Source: Picochlorum sp. 'celeri'
Taxonomy: Eukaryota; Chlorophyta; Trebouxiophyceae
Assembly (NCBI GenBank): GCA_010909725.1
Contig: JAACMV010000027.1
Location: forward strand, 806,001 to 870,000
Length of the DNA stretch: 64,000 bases
Reading direction: 5' to 3'
The translations under genes were made by a program, and so were the position numbers. The notes under the pieces are model-generated. The model saw nothing but the letters and a program-made list of their open reading frames with translations, ran no database searches and was not told the DNA's origin. Positions 42,787 to 52,261 of the stretch are shown here, piece after piece (positions within the stretch are counted from its first letter, which is position 1; each line of letters begins with the position of its first letter).

Positions 42787-44350
42787 TTATAATACTTCAT
42801 CGGCGAAGGCTCTTCTCTTGGAGATTCTACCCGACCTGGTTGTTGTGACATCAGATGACGTCTCAGCTTGCTTTTGCTGCTGTACAGGAGATGTTGATGG
42901 GATGGGTTTTGCCTTCTTCTTGGTCTGGGTGGTCTTTTTCACTCCTGTCACCTTTGATTTGGTAGTATCAGCGCTACTACTAGTCTTTTTCTTCTGTGTC
43001 GCCTTTTTGGTTGGTGCCTTGGCTTTTTTTGCACTGCTACTAGTACTGGTCGTTGTCTTCTTCTTTGCCATTGTTGGTGTGGCTTTGGCCTTTGTCGGAG
43101 CGGTCTTGGAAGTCGTCGTACTCGTTGTTGTCTTCTTCTTTGCCTTTGTCGGAGTACTACGTGTCGCCTTCTTTGCTGTTTTGGTAGCAGCAGCAGCAGC
43201 AGCAGGAGTCTTCTTCTTCCCCTTTGTGCTTGCCGACACCTTCTGTTCCACAGTGTCTGTCGTCTTACGGCGTGTTGTGCTTGCTGTTTTTGTATCATTC
43301 TGTGCTGTGCTCTTCTTTTTCTTGGCTGGAGATGCCTTTGTACTGGCATCTTTTTCTACCCTCTTTGCCGTATTCCCTGCCAACGTCTTTTCAAGTATAG
43401 CAAGGGATGCTTCCTTTTCTTCCAACGCACGCTCCCTCTCTTCCAGCGCATTATGTAATGCTTCATATTCCTCCTGATGCTGTTGTTGCTGCTGTATCAG
43501 TTCTGTCTCTCGTCGTACCAACTGTGCCTCCTTGCGCGTAACAATCACCATGGAGGATTCAGCCTTGGCCAAAGATCGAGACGCATCGTGTTCTTTCTGC
43601 AAGGCTTGTGCCATGCACGATCTCTTCTCGTTCCGAGCATCTTCCAATTCCTTCTCCAACGCCACCACTTTTTGCTCCAACTGCTGTACCTTTTCCCTCG
43701 ACTCTTCAGAAGCCTTCCGATGCGTTTTCAACTCTTTCTCATAATTAGATATTCTTTGCGTCATTGCATCTTTTTCATTGGCCGCGGATGCCACGCTACT
43801 CTCGGCATCCCTCAAAGCATCTTGCAACGTTTGAATCCTTGCCTTGAATTCTGCCACATTGCCATCATACGCATCCTTCTCCTGTAGATATCGCTCATGC
43901 GCTGATTGTACTTCTTTCTCTACTTTTTCATAGAACGCTGATGCCTCTGTCCATGCCTTGTGAATATCAGCATACATGTTTTCACTCTCCTCCAACTGCA
44001 ACACACACACATGGATATATATATGCACTGTTATTTTTTTCTGTCAACGTGGACTCTCTTCTTCTTCTTCTTCTTTTACGTTCAGCTTTTTTTGTATATA
44101 TATGATGTCTATCTCTCTTGACATACACACATACCTTGCGTTCCAATTCATGCACACGTCGTTGAAGTTGCTGAGCCTCCTGTAAGGACACACTGTGCAG
44201 GTCTAGTCCACCACCTTGCCGTCTGCAATCATCACATCCTCAGTTCCCATGTATCAGGCATATTATGATCAGGGTATATAGTAAAATTACGTACGATAAT
44301 CGAGCCCAGGCACTGGTCTCTGCCGGGGTTCCCGTGTTTGTCGCCATCAT
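42787..44350 (-). CDS. Coiled-coil protein with histone H1-like basic tail
   Basis: Exons 44350-44295, 44222-44135, 43995-42787; phases agree; 450 aa. The first half is an uninterrupted coiled coil (from EAQQLQRRVHELERKLEESEN to about residue 250). The second half is a low-complexity Lys/Thr/Ala/Ser tail resembling histone H1 or AT-hook-free chromatin tails. It contains repeated units of the form TPTKAKKKTTTST and SSSAKKAKAPTKKA. It ends SGRISKRRAFADEVL. Such a tail would bind nucleic acid or acidic partners. No kinesin, septin, lamin or SMC motif is visible. In eukaryotes this architecture appears in some nuclear or nucleolar structural proteins, but no family is recognised. The simple repeats may vary between strains. 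Confidence 0.65.
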
Positions 44351-44529
44351 TGAAATGTTTCCACAACGACGACTAGCCGAGATTTCCTCCCTCTGATACA
44401 CGTATGGATATACGAACAAATACTATAATTCTATATTTATTATTAAATTCTGTTGACGATGGCATGCAGAGTTTCATTCTTGTATGCAAATCAAATTTCT
44501 TACACACACAAAAAAAAAAGTCACCTGTA

Positions 44530-45701
44530 CTAAATCAAGGATAATTCCTCAGTGTTATCCCTCTCGCCAGACTTGAGCTTGCAATAGAATGAGTGTGTCT
44601 CACGGATAACATTCATGGCAAATTCTTTATTCAGGCATGCAGAGTCATACCCAAAGGCATTGGCTGGCTTTCCATCTGGAATCTTGTAGTCTCTAAACCA
44701 CTCCATAATCTTTTGGAGTTCTCCAGGGAACTCTCTCTCTACATCGTCAACATCATTGACAGCGTCTGCTTTTGGATCATCGGATCGAATGACGATCACT
44801 TTCCAGTCCACCTCTCCATCGTCAAGCATGGCATAGACACCGAGTGGTTTGACAGTGTAGATACCTCCCATCTCGCATGGTGCAGAACCAATCTCGACAA
44901 CATCCACTGGATCATTATCACCCTGCATTACCATGTCATATAGTGTATATGGTCATCTATATGCAGATGCAATGGGTACCGTGTAGAAAGAATACACTTC
45001 AAAGTCCTCAAAATTGCAGAATGCCGTACAGTCGTCATCGCAGCACATGTGCTGCTATAAGACAAAAGTGTGTGTGAATGGCGTTTCTTTCATTGGACTT
45101 GAATTTGTCACAACAACAACAAACAACAACAACGCACCCCTGCCTTGAGCTCTGCATCCACATGCCCTGGATCTTCCCAGGTCTGAGGCAACATGCCATA
45201 ATTCCAGTTGATGTTGTATGGGTAGTGACGAAGCTTGCCTTTTTTCGTGTCCTGCTTGATCGGTGTTCGAGTCTCATCTGTTGCCAATTCCATCTTTGCA
45301 GATGTTTCTTTTGGAATTTCGCACAAAAAGTTCAAAAGTCCTTGTCCAGCATACAAGGGAATGTCATGCCAGGCAGACAGGACAGTGTCCTTGTCGGCAG
45401 TGTAGTTGAAAATACGGAATTCAAAAGTATCTGGACTTCCCTGCATCCCAATATACTCGTAGCAATCAATCCAAAAAGAGCGCACAGTCCTTGCCTAGAC
45501 AAGAAGATGGAACGAATGGCAGCGTACCTTGGTCTCGCTGACGTAGGCAGTCTTTGCAGATGCCATAACCTTCCATCTCATGGATGAGAAGGAAGTCATT
45601 GGCTGCATCATCGCGAATTTGGACGCTCCAGCAGCGCCTTGTGATGGCGCAAAGACGGAGCGTCCAAGCATTGGTCTCAAACGAGCGACTACAGAGGCCA
45701 T
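44530..45701 (-). CDS. Soluble inorganic pyrophosphatase (family I), organelle-targeted
   Basis: Hydrolyses PPi to phosphate. Exons 45701-45528, 45494-45138, 44922-44530; 307 aa. The eukaryotic family I core is complete: SAWHDIPL, FLCEIPKETSAKMEL, NYGMLPQTWEDP, the signature GDNDPVDVVEIG (third-exon start) and DDGEVDWKVIVI, FRDYKIPDGKPANAFGY. Active-site Asp and Lys residues are present. The first about 60 residues (MASVVARLRPMLGRS, then Ser/Met-rich) form a transit-peptide-like extension absent from cytosolic enzymes, pointing to plastid or mitochondrion. The second intron is 215 nt, the largest here among safe joins. The sulfotransferase gene diverges upstream. Confidence 0.92.
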
Positions 45702-46097
45702 GGCTACAAATACTATTCGATCAAGGAATAAATGAAATTGTACATGACAATGCACCATGTGTAAGGAGTATATCACAAAGAAGATTCGGATGATGGCATC
45801 CTATTCCTTGCATTCCCATCAACCATGTCATTCGACAGGAACATAGATCCTCATCCTGTTCCCGCCAGTTTTTTTTTGACAATCAGGCCTGATGATGATG
45901 GTGTAGGCTTGGTCTTGTGATCTCCTCGGACGTACGAATTCTTAGACGAGACGACACACACGTACTCATCGCACCAAGACATGTTCTTTCCCTATGCGTA
46001 GAGACTACACTGTCTATATATCTATGTGGAGTGATTTACACTGTACTTTTTTTGTCTAGAGTGAGCGAGCGCAGAGAGCCTTCACTGTGGAATAGCC
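45702..46097. promoter_or_regulatory. Divergent promoter, pyrophosphatase / sulfotransferase
   Basis: About 400 bp with no gene. Contains TTCCCGCC (45859-45866), an E2F-like word followed by a T run. The word may be chance. Confidence 0.35.
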
Positions 46098-47261
46098 ATG
46101 GCGTCATCCGACGCAGGTATTCTGCTTTCTTTGCCATTTGCGTGCATATGGCTATTGATAGCAAGGATTGTATCATTCATAGCTCCGTTCTTCATAATTC
46201 CTAGCCTGATGACAGCGTCCACATTTTACAAATGCATTCCGTTTGCCAAGTCCATCTTCTCCACTGAGAAACAGCCACGAGGATTCTTCATGAGGATTGG
46301 CTTTGAAGCGACATACTGCATGAATGTCATTCGACGATATCTGACCATGCCAATGCGAAAGCGTCTTCCAGATGTCTACATCCTAGGGTTTCCCAAGTGC
46401 GGCACAACAGCACTTGCCACCTATCTGCTGCGACACCAGGGTGTTGTTGGTCTGGATGGCCTGCCATGGGATGCAACATTGAGCAAAGAATCGCACTTCT
46501 TCATGGGAATCTTGGGTCGAGATACGACTGGATCAAAGAGATGGTATGCATCATTTTTCCCGACATATATCGAGCTGTGGTGGAAGGAAAAGGTGCTGAA
46601 GCGGGCAGAACGGATGCTCTGCCTGGATGCCTGTCCTTTGAATGCCTGTCTACCATACACAGCGGAGCGCATCAAGCAGTGGACGCCGGATGCGAAACTC
46701 ATATTTATGGTTCGAGATCCCGTGGATGCCATGTTCAGCGGAGAAATCATGCTCCGTAATGCAGGGGTAGATCTCCCATGGACCCTGGCGGAGGAAACAG
46801 AGACTGCCAAGCACCCATCCTTGTCTGTCGATGCAGCAGCGTACTTTAGAAAGCTGGAGCATCTATCCATGGATGAGCCTTTACCAGAAGATTTGCCACA
46901 TCATGTGTATTACTCTGCTGAAGCCGCACTGTATTTCAGTACATTTGCAGACAGAGTGCAGCCATTCCTGGACAGATTCCCCCCAAAGAATATCAGGTTT
47001 ATTTCATTGAGCGAGATGAGCAAGGACAGAGTGGAAGATACTGTCAAGAGTACATTAGAGTTTATTGGAGCTGATACAGAGTCGTATACATTTACGCCGT
47101 GGAAGATGTGGTCCGGGGAGAGGAAGGGTAGAACAGTGGACCCTGCATTCCGAGAGCAGTTGAATGCGTATTTTGCAGATTCAACAGCTCGCCTTGAGGC
47201 AATGATGCAGGAGGTGAATGCCAACAACAATACGCAACCCAGATCAGCAACTGCCATTTAA
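46098..47261 (+). CDS. Golgi-type sulfotransferase (P-loop, PAPS-dependent)
   Basis: Single-exon 387-aa type II membrane protein. A hydrophobic N-terminal anchor spans about residues 8-45. The PAPS 5'-phosphosulfate loop is VYILGFPKCGTTALATYLL (about residue 97), and the 3'-phosphate loop contains KLIFMVRDPVDAMFSGE. KESHFFMG, ERIKQWTPDAKLIF and FPPKNIRFISLSEMSKD complete the fold. This is a general carbohydrate or protein sulfotransferase of the Golgi lumen. The acceptor cannot be predicted. Many algae sulfate extracellular polysaccharides, which would fit. TGTAA at 47293. Confidence 0.85.
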   Translation: MASSDAGILLSLPFACIWLLIARIVSFIAPFFIIPSLMTASTFYKCIPFAKSIFSTEKQPRGFFMRIGFEATYCMNVIRRYLTMPMRKRLPDVYILGFPKCGTTALATYLLRHQGVVGLDGLPWDATLSKESHFFMGILGRDTTGSKRWYASFFPTYIELWWKEKVLKRAERMLCLDACPLNACLPYTAERIKQWTPDAKLIFMVRDPVDAMFSGEIMLRNAGVDLPWTLAEETETAKHPSLSVDAAAYFRKLEHLSMDEPLPEDLPHHVYYSAEAALYFSTFADRVQPFLDRFPPKNIRFISLSEMSKDRVEDTVKSTLEFIGADTESYTFTPWKMWSGERKGRTVDPAFREQLNAYFADSTARLEAMMQEVNANNNTQPRSATAI

Positions 47262-47321
47262 TTCAGTATTTGTTTGTTAAAATAGAATGTGTTGTAACAA
47301 GAAGAAGAAGAAGTAAGAAGT

Positions 47322-48152
47322 ATGCATGGCATGTGGACATGTCTCAGTGGTGAAAAACCATGCCTTGGGACTCGAGGATCCTTCGTGCATCAACAGACGT
47401 ATTTTGTAACCTATCAAAGAAGATCATATCGAGATGGATTAATAATGGGAATACCCCACGCTGCCGCTGGAGAAGAAAAAGATCCATCGAATAAAGCATC
47501 TTTGGACAGCGATCTGTTCGAGTACATTGTACATCACATCAGAGAAGATGATGTACTGAAAGAACTGCGTGAGACGACATTGCGCCAGTTTCCAAAAGCA
47601 GCAAAGATGGCTGTTGGTCCAGAGCAGGGGTCCTTCTTGAGGTGGCTCGTCAAGGTATTGCGGGTACAGAATGCCATCGAGATTGGGGTCTTTACTGGGT
47701 ATTCCTCCATCTGTATAGGTACAGCCCTGAAGGAATCGAATGGAAGGCTCATGGCATTGGACAGAGATGCAGAGGCTATGGATGTAGCCCAAGGCTTTTG
47801 GGAACGGTTGGATTTGGTGCCTGGGGTGATTGATGCCCGCTGTGCTCCAGCCATGGAGTCTTTGGTGGATATTAGAAAGGAATACGGCGATGAATCCTTC
47901 GATTTCGCCTTTGTGGATGCTGACAAGAGAGGGTACAGAGACTATTATGAAGAATTGCTTCATCTGATCAGGCCGGGTGGGGTGATTGCGATTGATAATG
48001 TGCTATGGTATGGCAAAGTTGCAGATCCGTCAGTCAATGATAAGACGACGGAGGCATTGCGGGAGTTGAATGCATTTCTCCGAGACGATGCCAGGGTTGA
48101 TATGACCCTTGTCCCAGTTGGAGATGGTTTGACATTGTGTACAAAGTTGTAG
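47322..48152 (+). CDS. Class I-like O-methyltransferase (CCoAOMT-type)
   Basis: 276-aa SAM-dependent methyltransferase in the caffeoyl-CoA O-methyltransferase family (small cation-dependent type). Motif block: AIEIGVFTGYSSICIGTAL (SAM loop), NGRLMALDRDAEAMDVAQ, and the metal-binding DFAFVDADKRGYRDYYEELLHLIRPGGVIAIDNVLWYGKV. The N-terminal about 45 residues before the EEKDPSN region are not part of the family and are basic with aromatic residues; an organelle presequence is possible. Lignin-type substrates are unlikely in an alga; small phenolic or polyketide acceptors are plausible but unproven. Tandem on the same strand as the sulfotransferase, 60 bp apart. Confidence 0.85.
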   Translation: MHGMWTCLSGEKPCLGTRGSFVHQQTYFVTYQRRSYRDGLIMGIPHAAAGEEKDPSNKASLDSDLFEYIVHHIREDDVLKELRETTLRQFPKAAKMAVGPEQGSFLRWLVKVLRVQNAIEIGVFTGYSSICIGTALKESNGRLMALDRDAEAMDVAQGFWERLDLVPGVIDARCAPAMESLVDIRKEYGDESFDFAFVDADKRGYRDYYEELLHLIRPGGVIAIDNVLWYGKVADPSVNDKTTEALRELNAFLRDDARVDMTLVPVGDGLTLCTKL

Positions 48153-48756
48153 AAATTTTCCATAACCACGAATGATGATGGGTAATACGTATGATAGATA
48201 TGCTCGATTGTAAAGACCACTACACACGTGTGTTAATACATAAACTAGGTCGTTTCTGTGAAAAAAGCCATCAGAGAAATGACACACATCATCTTGCTTG
48301 GAAAGGGAATCTTGAACAGGCACCATCAGGCATCATCATCCGGTCAACAGGAGGTGTTGATGGTGATTGGTGTTTTGATGGAATATTTCTTGCTCCTTGG
48401 ATTCCTTGCTCCTCGACACTCTTGACCCAGCCTGGATGGATTAGTATAGGAATAGTGATAAAGTATATCACGTTCTATTCTACACTGTAGCCCTTGTGGG
48501 TATTCAAATAGCGGATAGGTCGAGACCAGTTAGGGTAAATTCGCGCTGGTGGTAGCATGAAGGTGGGTTTTTGTTGATGAAGGTGGCATTGCATTCCCAT
48601 TGTACACAGATGGAAGTATCTATTGGTATATGGATTGAAAAAAAAGCGATGACGATGATACGGATCACAGGTCGGGGATTGGTCCATGCCACAAGGTTCA
48701 ACTAGGGCTGTTGTCGCTGGTCCTTGTGTACTCACGATCGGTCATTTTTGGTATAG
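48153..48756. other. Intergenic / possible 5' exon region
   Basis: About 600 bp between the methyltransferase stop and the first supported exon of the next gene (48757). It should contain the missing first exon of that gene. One phase-compatible possibility is an ATGAAG mini-exon at 48556-48561, but this is speculative. All three frames on the minus strand are open for stretches without recognisable content. Confidence 0.3.
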
Positions 48757-49388
48757 GTACCAACAATAACATGGGATCCAAAGTCCCTGAGAAGGGGCAT
48801 TTGGAACAATACATGGAAAAATTGGGGTACGTAAACTGTGCAACAAGAGTCGTTCGTAGTCTTCTTGCTCCTGACGAGACATGATGACTTGCAGGGTATA
48901 TTGCACTGGCATTCCTTTTCATTTATGCCATTGAGGCTGGATTCTTTGCTGGGTTGCTGTTCGCATCAAAGAGAATTAGAGAGCAGACATACAGAGCACT
49001 TCCATCGCAGTACTTTGGAGACTTTATTCGCACAGCTAATGTATATGAGCAGCCAGCTGGTCTCGCGACTGATTTCAATCCACCAGAGAACTGCGTGGAA
49101 AGTACCGAGCCTGTGCCAGGTTTCCCGGATGTGACACAGCCAGATGGTATTCAGACATGCTTTCCATCCAAGGGGCAGTTGGGATGGGTCATCTTCCCAT
49201 GGGTACGGGACTCTGCTGGATTGGATACATTCCCTGGATGCGCAGCGAAACAAAACGCTACGGTCATTACATACCAGTCAAATCCTGCATTCACAGGTGA
49301 TGGTATTGCACAAGGGGACTGGCAGAGTCAGATTTGCCAGAATTTCCTGTTCACATCAGCTTTTGTAGGAAATGCCACGCAGGCTTGA
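48757..49388 (+). CDS. Membrane/extracellular orphan A (5' end uncertain)
   Basis: Two exons are supported: 48757-48826 and 48895-49388, joined in phase as WNNTWKNWGYIALAF. In-frame stop TAG sits directly before 48757, so an upstream exon is needed and is not identified. The protein has an N-terminal membrane anchor (YIALAFLFIYAIEAGFFAGLLF), a short basic stop (ASKRIRE), then an about 140-residue extracellular region with four Cys, Pro- and aromatic-rich composition and sequons (NATV, NATQ). It ends TGA at 49388. No domain recognised. The following orphan B has similar composition and lies 570 bp on; they could be one gene, but I find no splice pair with matching phase. Confidence 0.5.
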
Positions 49389-49961
49389 TTGACGACACGC
49401 AATAAATATATACTTTGTACTTTCAACGAGATGGTGTGGATCATGGGAAGTTTCACATCAACTGCCGTTCAATAATAATCATCATGACAAGTCTGAACCA
49501 CATACAGGCAACACCTTTATGGTGGTCTCATTCGAATACTATGGTTCAAACTGCTTCTCTCCTGAATCTCCCCTACGCCTGATCCCCAGTCATGGTGACG
49601 GATTCCAGAACAGATATGTATGAGCATCGATGCTGATATCAGCGCGTACAGGCGTCCCATGATACTGCTTTTGTGGTGAAGGTGGGTCAGGCACTCATAA
49701 GACGAGTATTGCGAGCATCTCTCGTTGGTTTTACCGACAATGTATTTTTTAAAATACACTGGCCCGAGTCAATGTGATTAGATTCTTGCTACACCATGTT
49801 CTCGAGAGTGCTTACGTGTACGGAACCACCGTAGAATAAACCGTAGCGTAACCCGTCGTGTAAAGATGGTGATCACAAGATTGTGCATTGTATTGTGCAC
49901 ATCACATTACGATGTTCAGCATCAATTAAAATACCAGTGAAAAAAATTACATAGATGCGGC
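49389..49961. other. Gap between orphans A and B
   Basis: About 570 bp. Holds a short inverted repeat (TGTATTTT/AAAATACA, 49741-49758) and a minus-strand frame starting MGRLYALISASMLIHICSG that looks like a signal peptide but runs on only 28 residues before a stop. A 5' exon of orphan B probably lies here but cannot be located. Confidence 0.3.
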
Positions 49962-50978
49962 ATGAGTGCAACTCTGCAAGGATATCCCTTCTCCGGTGAA
50001 GTCCTGGGACAAGTGCCCTTGGAACCATGCACAAATTACACAGAGATGTTTCAGAATTTCAACTATACCAATCCTGACAATCCATCTACAGGTGGTGGGG
50101 TAGTGGAACTGACGAATGCATTCAATACGTCACAGATTGGATCATTTCCTACGCCAGGATACTTGTATGATGATCTTCCACCAGCACAAGAGATTTTTCC
50201 TTGGACTGCTCAGGATGGTAATGTGTACGAGGCAGAGGTATGACTGTATTTAAAAGACCATTGAGGACGCGGTGACATCCGTATGCATGTTTGCCTGTAG
50301 GCATATGAGACAAAGTGTTGGAACCGATCCCTGAGCTCACCAAAGACCTGTACAGAAAATTGTTTGGAATACTTTGATTTGTATGGGGCTACCTGGTTCT
50401 ATCTAGGAGATTTATACTGTTCTCAGTCATATCCTGTCGCCAGCGCGGAAGGGGAGGTGCCGCTGGTTCCACCCCCAGGCAATGTCACCCTCATCCTGAC
50501 AAACCAATGTTCCCAATACACCTACGGTCCCTCGCCGGGACAGGATAATGTGACCATGTACACACTAACGGATACCTATAATAATGTGTATGCATTGCAG
50601 ACAGCCACCACCAATGCGACGACTGAAGAGGAATGGCAAGAGCTTGTTGATACTGCAGGATATCCAGAGGGATGGGTGGTTGGCACCGAGACCCTAACAG
50701 AATCACAGATGCATTATTCGTACGTTATCGGAAATGATTGTTGGCTCCTGATTGTAAAAGATTCAAATGGCAATGCATGGCAACAGTACAAGTATGGGCA
50801 GCCTCTGGAAAGTTCTGAACTCTTGGCATCCATTACCTGTTATCCTCTCGCAAAGAATGTGACATCAGAGGATACCTTGCCATCTGTATCAGCAGCCATG
50901 GTGAGAGCTGGATCTTCTTCTACACTGCTGCACTTGATTACACTACTCGTCGTGCTATTCGCAGCCTTGAGGCCATGA
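49962..50978 (+). CDS. GPI-anchor-like extracellular orphan B (5' end uncertain)
   Basis: Exons 49962-50237 and 50301-50978, at least 317 aa; the join VYEAEAYETKCWN is in frame. The visible part starts without a signal peptide (MSATLQGYPFSGEV), so a 5' exon is probably missing. It carries many N-glycosylation sequons (NYTEM, NYTN, NRSLS, NVTLI, NVTMY, NATTE, NVTSE), eight or more Cys, and a hydrophobic C-terminus SSSTLLHLITLLVVLFAALRP typical of a GPI signal. No domain recognised; Thr/Ser/Asn/Tyr-rich secreted proteins of this kind occur on algal cell surfaces. The 63-nt intron is clean. Confidence 0.55.
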
Positions 50979-51065
50979 TGTGTTCGCTTGAGCAATACAA
51001 AGAAGACATGGCCCAATCTCATCCGTCTTGAAACTCTTCTTCATTGAATCATATTTTGATACATG

Positions 51066-51854
51066 TCATCGTGTATATTTCCCACAGCAAGCCTTGTAAG
51101 ACTTTCGAAATCGAGGACATTTCGTCGATCGACCTACTGTCATCCCTGCAAGCCCACAGGGCTTTCCATCCTTTGGCGACACAGCATCCATCGCAATCAC
51201 AATACTTCCAGAAGAAGAAACCACTCCAGATGAAGCCACACCTGCCTCACTCGACCTGAAGCTCTGCCACTTGCCAACCACCTGCTCCAGTTCCTCCATC
51301 GTCTTGGGCATTGGGTTGCCCTTTTTTCTGTACGCCGCAAGCGTCCTCATCATATGCTGCGTCCACTTGAATCGAGCAATACAATCTTCTACTTGCTCCA
51401 CGCTACATCCAACCTGCTCCGCAACGACTACTTTTCTGTTCAACGAGAATGCATTGACATCGTCTCGCTCCTCCGTATTCATACGCTCAATAATCTTTTC
51501 ATACAACAGCAGTGTCCCCTGAGCAGCAGGATCCGACGCACTTGATGACCCAAATGCAAACCCAGACATAGAACCCAATCTCCTTGCCATTTTTAATTGA
51601 CTCGCGTACGAATCCAGCGTCAAGTCCTGCATCTCTTGAATTTCTTCTCTACTGCCTCCCAGAACCCCTGGCATCCTAGCACGCATCCACTCTGGCATCC
51701 ATGATCCACTGTCTTTCTGATCACTGTCCTCTCGTTCAATTGTACCTTGGGCGTGGATATGACGAGGTATTTGACTGCTGACACAAGAACCATGGCTCAC
51801 AGCGTTCGACCCCCTGACTGCCCACAGTGACGCCAGCAATCGCCTCGATGCCAT
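51066..51854 (-). CDS. Organellar SRP54 M-domain-like protein
   Basis: Single-exon 262-aa ORF. The start (MASRRLLASLWAVRGSNAVSHGS) looks like a mitochondrial presequence. The centre contains MPEWMRARMPGVLGG, then QDLTLDSYASQLKMARRLG, and a long helical segment ending EERDDVNAFSLNRKVVVAEQVGCSVEQVEDCIARFKWTQHMMRTL. The last part resembles the SRP54 M-domain, which packs RNA or signal peptides with Met-rich helices. The C-terminal PKTMEELEQ and a tail of Cys/Arg residues (KCPRFRKSYKACCGK) are unusual. A GTPase domain is absent. I am fairly confident of the M-domain resemblance, not of the function. Confidence 0.55.
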   Translation of the reverse strand: MASRRLLASLWAVRGSNAVSHGSCVSSQIPRHIHAQGTIEREDSDQKDSGSWMPEWMRARMPGVLGGSREEIQEMQDLTLDSYASQLKMARRLGSMSGFAFGSSSASDPAAQGTLLLYEKIIERMNTEERDDVNAFSLNRKVVVAEQVGCSVEQVEDCIARFKWTQHMMRTLAAYRKKGNPMPKTMEELEQVVGKWQSFRSSEAGVASSGVVSSSGSIVIAMDAVSPKDGKPCGLAGMTVGRSTKCPRFRKSYKACCGKYTR

Positions 51855-51860
51855 GATTAT

Positions 51861-52054
51861 CTAGTCTTTAGAAATGAAATGCAACGCAATGCGCCACATT
51901 GTATTGGTTATACAAAAGCCATGTCAAAACTCTCCGTAATAAGAATAACCCGATTACCTAGTATTTAGAAATGAAATGCAACGCAATGCGCCACATTGCA
52001 TTGGTTATTCAAAAGCCATGTCAAAACTCTCCGTAATAAGAATAACCCGATTCA
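51861..52054. repeat. 97-bp tandem duplication
   Basis: Two head-to-tail copies, 51861-51957 and 51958-52054, identical except for a few substitutions. The motif CTAGT(C/A)TTTAGAAATGAAATGC starts each copy. The first copy starts immediately after the M-domain gene ATG (51854), so the array is in that gene's promoter or the ATG4 upstream region. No ORF or TSD-like ends are visible. Confidence 0.9.
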
Positions 52055-52206
52055 AAATGGGAGCCATGTCGTTGGACGAAGATCGTGTGTCCATCTGTTT
52101 TGAATATTCACGGATTTGTTTATGAATCAGGATGTTTTATTTATGTAACTGTGTTTGAGAAATGAACAACTGCTTTCTCTTCGCATTGAGGTTTTCTTCC
52201 AAGTCC

Positions 52207-52231
52207 TTTTTTCACCTACTAGGTGAAAAAA
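52207..52231. promoter_or_regulatory. Perfect 11-bp inverted repeat just upstream of ATG4
   Basis: Arms TTTTTTCACCT and AGGTGAAAAAA (52207-52217, 52221-52231) separated by ACT, ending 30 nt before the ATG4 start. It would form a strong hairpin if transcribed. Confidence 0.8.
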
Positions 52232-52261
52232 AAAAGCAGAGCACATAGGGTTGGTGTCGGC

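Noticed and set aside
43000..43480. Plus-strand hydrophobic ORF opposite the Lys-rich tail (42818-43477)
   Set aside because: It is the complement of Lys-codon repeats (AAG becomes Leu/Phe); a shadow of the coiled-coil gene.
44923..45137. Coding exon inside the second pyrophosphatase intron (CDDDCTAFCNFEDF frame)
   Set aside because: Family alignment joins the flanking exons directly before GDNDP; an insert there would break the active-site loop.
48289..48922. Minus-strand frames around the orphan A 5' region
   Set aside because: Open in several short pieces but without consistent phase or recognisable content; the plus-strand exons are better supported.
49517..49759. Minus-strand ORF beginning with a signal-peptide-like stretch between orphans A and B
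   Set aside because: Very short after the signal, ends in an Arg/Pro run and lies where the 5' exon of orphan B is expected; insufficient support.
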